From positions 930,001-994,000 of the forward strand of contig JAKZAN010000007.1 in the NCBI GenBank assembly GCA_023053545.1: a DNA stretch of 64,000 nt. The letters run 5' to 3'. Origin of the DNA: Lepidurus packardi (Eukaryota > Arthropoda > Branchiopoda > Notostraca > Triopsidae). Positions 45,801 to 57,800 of this stretch are shown in pieces (position 1 is the stretch's first letter; each line of letters begins with the position of its first letter). The translations under genes were made by a program, and so were the position numbers. The notes under the pieces are model-generated. The model made no database searches, was not told the origin of the DNA, and saw only the letters and a list, made by a program, of their open reading frames with translations.

Positions 45801-48800
45801 GCTGGAAGTCTTCAATAGAGCAACCTTTTCGTTCCCGGCATTGCACCCCCAAGAAAGAAAAGCGAAGAGTGTATGACAATCATTTTACGTTAGTTACAAC
45901 TACCGTGGAAGTTGTCATGTCGGACCAGGCATATGAAAAAACAACCCGGTTTTCAAACGAAACCTAATTAGTTAGGCTGGGTGCGTAATACACGCGGGCT
46001 ACAAGTGAAGGTAGGCTACGTAGTGCAACACAACTAAGTTGAGGCCAGAGGGGGTACTGAGCAAGTTAATCGTGAGATTAAGCGTTGCTCCCATGGAATG
46101 CGTCCCGGTAAAATTAACCTCCACGCTATACCGGCTAAAGCAAATTGTAGCTTTCCTGGAAGTTCTTACAGCAAGGCAATTAACAAAGCAAAAACGGGGA
46201 CTAGAAGAAAAAACAATACGCTACATACTATTATGGGGTTCCAGAAAAATGGCGCATCCCTTGTCAAATTGGATAAGAAAAAATCAAAATGATAGTTAAA
46301 CACGCAATACTCGAGAAACCAGAGAACACTAGAAAATAAAGTGGCAAGTAGAGAAGAATAACATTCTCAAAACACGTAAGCATCTCAAGTGATTTCCTAA
46401 CATTGTGATGGGAAATACGAGTTGGAGCTGCTGACGTAAAAAAATTCTTCAAGAAGTAGTCCTTTTTCTACTGTAAGCTCCCAATGAAAGGTCTCGTTGA
46501 CTCAATAGCGCTCTCGGAGGCAAAATAGTTGGGGATCTCTAAAAAGGTCCCCCAAACTATATTTTCTCCCCTTTGAAAATGGTGTCGCTGGAAGTAGGCG
46601 TTGCGCTTCCCATGTCCGCTTTACTTACCTCGCCCTCCTAACCCCTGTGCAGTCGTTTCAAAAGAATCGACGATCTTATTTTTACCAGAGATGGGGACAC
46701 TGAACAGCAGGTTTTATTAAGTTGCAGGTTGAGCAGTTCCTCTGATCATAACTCGTCCTAGCGTGAATAAGTATAGCCTAACCGAATTTAGATACTGATT
46801 CAGGTGTTTTCAGAACAGTACTGGATGGATCCAATGGCCAGCCATATTTTTTTTTAGTAATATTCTTATGCTATGAATATTTTTTTTTAAAGTAGAGAAT
46901 AAAGTTCCAGGGTAGTCGAGACTATTCTTATGCCATGAGTCATTTCGTACCCTTTAACCTATAGGAAACCGATAACAGAAACAATGTCGTGACGTCAAAC
47001 GCAGATGTTTAAACGAGACAACAAACTAAGGGAAAGTTCGGCAAGATGTATCTTGGTATCACTAACTTTACGGAGCGGCGACTAATCTAAAGTGACAGAT
47101 CGGTAGTATGTTTTTATAATTTTTTCTGCAGCGAGAGAAATCTCCGTTTCTTCGAGTAAAGAGTAAAGTTGTTTAGCGGGGAACACTTTGGAGGGATTCC
47201 TCGAGGAAGATTATACGATCAATCCGGAAAGAAGAAGTTTGCTCAGAGGCAAAGCCGCAAGGCACGCAGAAGTTTCTGTACTTAAACTGCCAGCAATAAA
47301 AGTATCATTACAAGCAAAGGGTTTATGCTCTCTAGACGCTTGGCCCCCTTCTTCTTTTTCCCCAGCTTTGTTTGGAAAAGTAAAGCGCTGTTCACAGAAA
47401 AGCATAACAAAGCCCCAAGACCGGCAGCAGAAATGATGCCCGAAAGGAGAGATGACGTTTGCTGGCAGGAAGAAGCTCTGTTATATATGTCACAATCAAT
47501 CTAGTTTTACGACAGAATCTTGCGAACCCTCTATATTATGATGCGCTGCATTTTGAGCACTCCTGTAAGGAATGGTATATACCTCTCCTTCTGCTGCTAT
47601 GTTTTTCAGTATCTTTTGTCCTCGTTAGGTAAACTTGCGTTTACATGAATAATGCCCCTAGAATATACCTTGAAAGCTCGAGTTGTTGAAATACTAACAT
47701 TCTAAATTGGTTCAACCATTAAAACTAAAGTGTAAGAAGATTTAAAGTGCTGTAATGGCTTTTCAAGAAGTCACATATCCATCCACACGCACTTATGGCT
47801 CCATCGAAACCGGGGACCATGTGTGTTATATTAGTGTGGCGAGAGTTAGACGTTTCGTCCGGTTCTCCGCGAAAAGACTCCCCGTTTGCTCAATTTCTCT
47901 CTCTGTTAAAACGCTTCTTCTTTCCTTCAGTCGAGCTATTTCTTAATGTTCTTTTTTTAAATTCAGAAATAACATTCCTACTCCAAAATGCTTGAAAATG
48001 TGAAAACCCCTACGCTCAAGCTCCTGTAAAGAATCTTCTTCGTAAATTAATAAATTCCTTTCATACACCGAGCTAGAACGCCCAATACGGAAATAAGAAG
48101 CATACTAACGACACCGAAGTCAATAACACCCACGGTACTACCGAGTAGTACACGGTACTCAACCCTAGTGCAGCGGAAAACATGACAATAGAAAATCTTG
48201 AACAAAGTACTACATTCCACCGTCCAAAATAGCAATACTATTTTTTAAATAAACAATAAGCCGTTTCCTTCTTTGATTGTCAGAATCACCACGACACCTT
48301 GCTTTTCTACTAACTGGCTCTGAAACAAAGTTAGCTATACCAAATCCATCTAGATTAAGTTTATGTTGCTATTTCTGTGCTAAGGTTTGTACGCAGTGAT
48401 ACTATTCCCTCCCCTCCCCCACCAGAAAAAGCTTATTATCTATACACTTTGCCAGGAATCTCACTTCTCTGTCCTACGGTGCCATAAAGGCAAAATCCCC
48501 TCGGTGTCTTAACAAGCACGTCTTGATACATTTCTGCGAATTTATGGACTGCTATATTTGGCTAGGCCCCGAATAGGGAAAACAACGATTAAAAAGATTT
48601 TTCCCCATAAAAAAGCAGACACAAGCAGTGCAAGGGTTGAAAGGAAGATATTCCTATGTAGCAGCAGCGGGAAGAACCTCTAAAAAATACATGTACCGGA
48701 GCTAGTACTTCGTGTTGCTCAGAGCTTTGAGTTGTCATAGAAACCCTCATTCTCCTGTTGAGTGACGTAGATACATGAAGACGAGGTAAGAAAACTATAT

Positions 48801-51800
48801 TATAATTTAACTGCTATACATTATTATCCAGAAGGAGAATCGAATATTAGTTAAGATATGAGCAACCAAATCATCCAGTGGATAAAAATCCCAAGTTTTT
48901 CGACCCTGACAAGCAAGGTAGGGCAAAGCAATCCAATTTAGGCAAAGGGCGATTATTCTATATTTGGACATCAGTTGAACAGCCATATATAATGAGAACC
49001 TCTTTGCCGATCATCACGGGGGTCTTTTGGAAGCTGCCACAAAAAAAGCAATAATATTCTGCCTAGAGCTTATTCAAAACGGGTGCATTCTAGAATTTAA
49101 AAGCGGGAAAGCGTCCCTTGGGGGTTCAATTCAACTTGCGCCATCTATCAAGCATGTGAAAGCACACAACTCAACCTCGTACAATTTCTTGCCAGAAATA
49201 AATATCTACCATCTAGGAAAACTCGAGTGTTCTTTCGCTAAGGGTTTTCTTCCGCTTACCCTTTCGGAGCAAGAGCTTTTCTTCAGTAGAACGTAAGATA
49301 TACATTTCATCCCACCTGCATTGTTACCAGCTGCAAAAACGTCGCCTCTGTACAGCGCTCTACAGCGCAGAATTACAACCTCTCCTAAAATGAGTCTTGG
49401 AAGTGTGGGCACAGATGGAAGAACAGATGATAAGTAGCATATGTGCCCAGCAGGGGCGAACGATGTTCGAGAAACGTTTAGCCTAGGGGTTGAACTGGGG
49501 TAAACTGAATTTTGACAAGATGGGTTTGCTACTGATGGCCTGCCAGCTTTAAGGTACTATTTATATTGGCCATATCATCCCTTCGATTTCTAGACCTCGC
49601 TTTCCCTTTTAGCTATAACACTGGCAGTAAGGCGCACAGTTCCTCCGCTGCCCTGTGCCTCACTTTTGAATCCAATACATTAAACGAAGGGCCCTGTTTC
49701 CCATAAGGCCAACCTAGGCCATGCCCTAGGGCGCAGCAGTCAGGGGGCGCAGAAAGAGAAGAAATAACCAAATATTTGCAAATGTGTAGTCTTATTTTGA
49801 AAAGGCCATATACGTATAATGCTTACTTAAACTTTAAACTTACGTTAAACTTACGCCCAGACATATTAAATAAATCGAGACGTTGCGACAACGGAATGTA
49901 GTTCGTCGACGTTGTTGAGCATCTGTACAGCTTGCGCTGCCTTGCTACTGGCGTTTGACTTTGGCTGCTCCGGAGCAGTCTTTTCTTACTCCAAGTAATC
50001 TTACTTTCATATCTTAGTTCTTGTCTTACTTTCAAAAATAAACTTACATATTAAACGGAAAATTTTAAATCAACTTTCGAGGTGTGTGTGTGGGAGAGGG
50101 CGCAGAATTGTGTAAGCACGGCCCTGATTAAACGGTAATAGCTATGGAAAAGCAACTTGTCTTAAGAAATAGAGCCACAAGTCTTGCTTCTAGTGATATT
50201 CTTTCTTTTCATCATGCATGACAGAGCTATTACACTATTAGAGAAAAAGTTTTGAAAAGATACGAGCATGTGACTATCTAACGTCACAGGCGTAACATTT
50301 TCCATAGTATGCTAACATTTTCCATAGTATTCATGCTTACTGCGCTAAACCAGAAAAGTACGTAATAACCATGCTAACAAGTGTCGTGAGCCACGGCATA
50401 ACACGTCTATTGACGTCACGATCCAAAGTTTGCCAATAACCCCTGAAGGTTTATACCCCCAAAAATTGAAACCAAGTTTTCCGTTCTTAAATTACTGTTA
50501 ACTACAAGCAACCATCTAAATCTCAGATTGTGTAATGGCTATTGCCGCTTTAACACCGACAGTACAGAACCCCACACAGAGCATTAGAAGAGAATGACAA
50601 AAAGTTAGCTTAGCAACAAAAATACAACAATCTAAAAGCTCTTCCATGTATTAAAGGCAATGTCAGCACGGAGTGAATAAGTGAGGCAAGTTTAGATATG
50701 TTCGGGTATAAGTTCAAGTTCATAAATGCGTCCGGGTATAAATTAAAATGAACATGGAATTGCAGCTTTGCTCATAGGGAACAGCTACTGCATGATAAGA
50801 TATGACTGCCAAGTGCTAAACGGATATTTAACTAAGGATTTAAGGATTGGAATCTCACTGGGCGGTATACGAGGAACCAAACGCAACACACGGAGCGACA
50901 CGACGTGCTGCTGGGCGGATATGGACAAAAGATTATTGAAAGCTTTCTCGGACAGTAGTAGAGACACATAACAGCTACAGAAACTCCTATAAAAGACTAA
51001 GAAATAGCTCTATTCTCTCTTTTGTTGCAATGGGTTGGGAAACCTAGCAGCAGAAGCTTGGCAGGGTGGGTTCCATTTTCCACGAACTCTCTCCTGGCTG
51101 CTACAGGGCCTGTGTGCCCTTGCAGTGAACGCCGTCAGAAGCTGATCGTTTATCGACTGCTTTCCAGGCATGGGAAGACATACAGGGGCGAAGATGAAAG
51201 AAAAGAAAAGTTTTTTTCGGGGTGTGCAGTGCGGAGGCAAAACCATCTCGTCCTTTTTTATGAGGGCTGTTCGCGTTGACGACAGATTCCATCGATGGTC
51301 GCACCCCTTTTACGAGTTGACGCGACTGTGTGAGAGAGAGAGAGAGAGAGAAGGACGCAAGTAAGCGCAGACTGCGAGTAGCATTCGGATATGTCCCCTC
51401 TGAACGCAGAATTGCACGCTTGCTACAGTCATGAATGCAAAGGGCACCAATGCGAGAAATAAAGAATAGGGAACGTCCAAAAAGCTATAGCTATTCATGC
51501 CGGCCCTAAGTGGACATGTATAGAGCTGTAGTTTCAGCTACCAAACGTCACCGCACCAAGACGCACTCAGAGTGGCTTTTTGGACCCCAGCCCGAGAAGC
51601 GTCGGGGGTAGTATGAGATGAGTGCGCGACACGTGCGTAAGCTGGGTAGGACGATGACTGCCCATCATCACTCATCCCATCCCCGTCGTTCCCGAACCAG
51701 GCAGCATAGCACACAGGATGATATATACATAGATCCTAGTCTTTCGTATGTCTCCACTGCTACGGAACGTGATTTGTTTGCAGGACTTAATAGTAAAAAA

Positions 51801-54800
51801 AAGGAGTAAAAAAAAGCCAGAATCAGGGATAATCCTAATGATTTAACGTATTACGACAGACTCTTTAGGAAAACTACTAACTAGATTTTGTACGGAAAAG
51901 ACTCTTGCCAAGCTGGGCTTTCGATAAGCGTTTTTTTGTGTGGATAATACCGAAATTCTTCCGTGGCCAAGCGCACGCATCATGTTATACCGCACGACAA
52001 AGATAAGAAGCGAATTCAACGGAAAAGCCATAAATCGAAGTATACCACGGATTACTCGTGCGCTATAGAAAACTCCGTTTAACTGGGTCACCCTTGGAAG
52101 TCTATCACGGCTAGTTAGTTGCGACCAGGCCTTGACTAACGACTATTGACAGACGATATAGCTCTCTACCCTCGCACGGTCGATTATTATTTCCGCAACA
52201 ATCGCTGGGTAACGTTGGTTTCGAAATCGCTTTCCCCTAGAAGACTGTGCAAAAAATGATCCCCTTCCAGTGTGCTGGGACATGCCAATTTGTCCCACCG
52301 ACCCATTCTACCGCGCTACTGCTGCTGCAAGCCCTGGTCGGTCCTGGAAGGGCTGGAAGTCATGCCCCATATAGTCTGGCTCCACCGTCACCACCTCCAA
52401 AGCTGAGGAAAAGGTGCGGGTATCGATCCCTACACCCGGACCCCGTAGGGCTGTTCCGATTGCGCTGCCAATTGAGACCAATTCCAGATCGATCACCAAT
52501 TTCTGCTCCCAGGATTTCTAAAACCTACACTATCTAGCTATATTACCAAACTGTACCACGAACGTGGCACTGTATTGTCCATGTACTGATCTTTAAAACA
52601 AACCCTTGTACTCCTCACCTCGAAAAAGAAAATCGCATTCAAGAATACAGTAGCAACGTGGATTCCAGCGTGGAATGGAATGTTAATACTTTCGAATAAT
52701 TAAACTCTTTCATGTGAAACTGCTCTACTTCGAAATCCAAAAGTGACATCTTCTCCTAAAATAGCAGAAGGCATTTGTAAACTTAAGGAAAAAAAGAAAG
52801 AAACGGATTTCAGAAACTTTTCCATTCATCCTTACAACTCACCTATAGTAAATAAAATACGTACTGCAGTACGCTTTTGAAGTACTCCCAGGACAAATTC
52901 CTTTTTCCTTGGATACAAACTGCATTTTGCTTGCTGAGCAAGTATGTGTTCTTCATACGACACAACTGGATGGATACCGCGTTGTTTGAACATGTATCCT
53001 ATAAGTACCACAGACTCTTCACAAGAATAGTTAGAGTTAACCGAAATGGCGCAGCCAACCAAGCAGAATACAGAGTACAGTAATCATGCCAAGTAAGTAG
53101 ACGGTTATCTATTTGATTACCAAACAATCGGGAAAGCTACACCCTACGCGGTTGGGTCTCATTCCGAACATTCTCCCATTAATGCCTTTCCCTAAAGCAA
53201 ATCTCGGTTACGAAACTTACAATCATGTCGTTAATCGAACTAAAGGCCCCATTGAAACTAATGGAACGGCCGTAAGTGCAACACGACTCATTTTCCCATT
53301 ACTAGCCTATAATTGGCCTTGATATGTCGAGCAACCTAGATGCTTGAAATGGGAATGAGCGGGCCGTAAATAGCTAGTAAAGTAAACTGCATGAAAACGG
53401 AAACATAATCAGCAAGTATAACACATCAATTCAACAAGGACGTTAAAACTTATGGCAGCAGCGACCCTTTATACCCACACACGTGAAAGAAGACAAATTC
53501 GTTTGCTTAGCACTTCTCCGCGTGCAACCCCAAAAAGATCCGGGGCTGCAGTAATAGGAAAAGGGAATTCTTCCCAATGTCATAGGGCTGGTGAAGAGCT
53601 GCAGCTACAATAAAAAATAACACTACTGAATCAGTTGGGCGATAACACAAACATGGAAACGTCCAGAAGAGTCTTATGTCTCATTCTTTCCTCCCAGGTT
53701 TGGGTACACACTCCAGAACCACTGTTGTATTGAACCATTGTAAGTATACCATGTGTGGTATTATACTTTTAATATTTATTTACTCGTATACAAAGGACAG
53801 AGGGGAAAATAAAGCAAGAAAAAAAGAGGTAAAACAGCCTAAAAATCGTTTTCCAACTTTATCAAAAGGACTAATTTCTTCCATACCTTGAGTACCAACC
53901 TCTCCCCGCCCCTAAAGAACGTACTCAGGGTGGACTGGAAAAGGAGCTGTCTAGCAACGAGTAGGGCGTTTTTCTTTTAAATACTGAATTGATTGAAAAA
54001 CTGAACTAGGCTTAATCGAAGTCATAAGTCAAGAAGGTTTCAAATAAAAAAGGTTTTTCCTGCTCCGGAATTCTCTTGATAGTTTCAACTCCACACATTA
54101 CCGTTGCGGAGTGCCTTCAGCTCGTCACCAAAATACACAACCAAATACACTATCCTAAAGGGTTTTCCCAATCCTAGTTTTATTGATTTAGTTTTGAAAT
54201 CCCCAAACTTCGTGTCAAACAACCAAGTTTTTATTGGTGATTCCACAAATTTCGAACATCTAGCCAAGTCACCCGTAAAGAACACCAGAAACTTCTCCTT
54301 TTGAAGTTTCTAATGTTCTTTAAAGCAAGTGGCCCATAGCTTAATTCAGAACCGTAAAAAGTGTGCCGACGTGCCGGATGGAAATGACTAGAAGCACATT
54401 TGCGAGTGTTATTCGAATAGTTTTTCTGAAGAGGTAGCCCCAGCAGGGTTTGACAAAGTTTCTGGCCCAGTTACAACAAATCAGCATCCTGGAATCAGCT
54501 TGTTCATTAATATACTTGTAGCAAGCTAGTTCTTGGAGCTTTCATAAATTAAAACTTGGCCACAAAGACCAGGGGGCACACCGAGAAGTGTTCTAATGGA
54601 AAAAGATGTACTCCGGAGCGCCCGGGTACAAGGCACGTGACTAATATGGCACACAACTTGGGGTACCAGGCGAGCATGATTAACCCAGACTATATAATAT
54701 GCAACGAAAATGTTACCAAAGGAGAAATCTGATTCGCCCAAGTCTTTTGAACTCCCTCTGCCTCTCTCTCGCTTCCTTTTCTTAGAAGATCAACAAAATA

Positions 54801-57800
54801 GAGATCATCGATTCAGTCTTGTTTGCCTATCTCTCTGTCCATGAAGCCTAGTAAGTCCCCAGTTATAGGAGGGAAAATACAATCTTAGATTCTAGAATGT
54901 CTATAGATCAAATCCAAAGATTTTTGAGATCGGAATCGTAAGACAGGAGGTATTAAAAAAATTCCTCCATTTTTCCTCCTGACCCACCCCCCTATCCCGT
55001 GAAGGTGATCTCGACAAGGCCTTGTCAGGATGAAAACTTTGTCTTTTTAATATGTCAATTTTTTCGACCTTTTTCTCTCTTTCTTTTCTCCCTTTTTATG
55101 CGAGTCGAATCGAGGCCATTTTTATCTTCGTTCCCTCCCATGTTTTCGAGCACAGACGTAAGAAAAAGAAAAATCCCTGCTCGTGTTTTCTTTGACAAAC
55201 GATGAAAAGGACATATCCTCGCGTCTTACAGAAGCAGGCGCGCACGGTTCTAGAAAAATAGTTTCTTTTAAAAAGTCAGTTTCCTTTCCGTCTTTCTGTG
55301 CTGCGCTCAGCCTCTCTGGATGTCTTCAAGCTGCACGAGCTGCTCAAAAGAAACCATTCTCTGGAGCTAGCGACACCAACGGGAAACAACAAAAAATAAT
55401 AACTAAAGACAAAATCAGGAGAAACCTGAGTGACAGACGCATCGATGCAGAAAACATAGATGCTCATCATGACTGGGACTTGATACTGAGATGAAGCTTG
55501 TGGCCAGCTAGGAATTGGCTTTCTATTTACTTTTTATAGTTAAGAAGCATATGCAAAGAACCTGATTATGACTTGGTTAGCGTAGTTGTCGCTTGCAGAA
55601 ATCAATGTGAAAAAAAGAATTACCTTTCGTTCCACACCCACCATATAATCTGGAATACAACTATATACAATACAAATATATCGAAATGGCAAGGTTGAGC
55701 AAGCAGAAATGTTCCCTGAATAGAATTCCATCATGTACCCCGCACACCATGTTCCTCCATGCTATAACTTTTTCGTTTTTTCAAGAAAAAAAAAGGAAAA
55801 AGGCTCGCCATTCGCCGTAAGATGAACTCTGTGAATACGGAACATCCCAATAGTTCTTATTGATTCGGCGAAATTCTCCACTGCACCGTGTGCACTAATA
55901 TGACACCGCAGCCTAGCATTGGCGCTGCTAAGCAACAAACCAACCTTTGCGGATGTAATTATTTCTCCATGATGACTGCAAACTTTCGTGAAAAAGGGAA
56001 ATGGAATATTACTCAACTTCCTAGAATGGCGTTAATGTACCCCAGGCCTTGGAAACCTATTGTCACGTTTCTCGTTCTACTTGAAATGGACTCTTAACAG
56101 AAAGTTGGATTAGTTTCTCGAGCTAAATTTATGACACATAGTACTAAAGTAGTTCATTAAGCTTTGTGAAAAAGAACAAAAGCTCTCGCTAATGCAAAGG
56201 AAAGGAACTCGGACTCAGGCAAGATTTATTGATCTCGATTTTTAAAATCTACAGTCTGGCATGTTCTGTTTCCATGTATGCCCTCCAACTAATGCTACAT
56301 ATACCCGCGTGCGGCTGTTTTGACTGAAGCATATAAAGTCGATACTATTAAAAAAAAAGTTCCAGGCAGTAAGTTAGAATGAAATCCCCCCAAAGAAAAC
56401 GAACTTGGGGGGCAATCCGATACTTTGTTTCAGATATCGTGTCAGTCCAGCTAACTTCGCTGAAAGTCTAAATGGGCTAACCCACGGAAAAACAAGGATA
56501 CAAAAAATTCTCGAGATATTCTGTGCATGGCATTTCGGTGCCCATTACCCAGAACGGACTTTAAAAAAAAAAATGACAAGTAAGAAAACTAGGTGTGTGT
56601 ATATCTGTAACTGGTCCATGTCGAGTTCCATGTCTGACTTCCATAGCATACGTTATCAGTACTTTTGTCATCGAAACAAAGGTCATGGTGCATTGTCACG
56701 CTATACGCTAAACAATTCCGACCATTACTATCAGTGGAAGTTCGGGACTGCACCAGCAGAAGCTTCTGACAATTTGGCGTGCAATGAGCCGCTCATGGAA
56801 CTCGCCATTGTTTCACATCGTGCTTTCCCCCCCTTTTCTCTTTTTAATTCGATAACCCTAACATCCGGAAGTTTCCGCTGCCTTGCAGCTCGCAAAGTTG
56901 GTAAGTTGCCCACGGTGGATTTAACGGCAGACCAGGTGCTGCTTTCTGTTATTCACCAGCCAAACACAACATCTTCCCCTCAGCTAAACCCGTCATCGCA
57001 GACAAACAGCAACATTGTCAATATAAGTTTTGGACCATTCCTGCTTGGACGGCATCTTATGCGGTCTCCTATACGATGCTTATACTGGTCATACATACGC
57101 ACGCGATAGCAAAAAAGGAAGAAAAATACACTAACGCAAAAAACATCTGAGCCGATACATACATGTAGGCCTATATATATATATGAGCCATACATCTGAG
57201 CCGATGTTTGTTTTCCAACTTGGAGCGATTTAAGGACTGGTTACATAAAAAAACAGTTTTTTTTTACTATATAGGGCTTCGTTCCGTTTTTTTACTACCC
57301 AATTTAAACATTTCACAGCAGCACCAGGAGCGCCACACAGAGCATTTTACTTTTTGTCAGCGTACATTGGCTCCGCCGCGGTATATAACGACCGTTTGGC
57401 ATACGTTTTTGTGGCCCTCCCTCAAAATTGGTCGCAGTAGGGAGGCAGCAAATGGTTTCCTGTGGCAAACCAGCCAAGAACCATGCTCAATATGTAATTT
57501 TTGGGGGGTCTCTCGCAGACGTTGGCAGGCCGAATGTACGGCGAGTGTCTTGACCCCAGCAAAGAGATAAATATTATAAAAAAAAAAAAAAAAATGGTGG
57601 GTACGGAACTCACGGCTGTTCTACCACTTGCATCTTCATCTTATTCGAAAAAGAATGTAATAAGTATAACAGAAGTGTTTTCCGGAAGAAACTTACCAAG
57701 CTCGTCCGTTTTGGGGCGCGTGTCTAGTCTTTTGCTTTTCCCCTTATCGTGCATCTTTTCCTTTACTTTCTATGTATTTTTTACCCAGATTCCCGGCACA

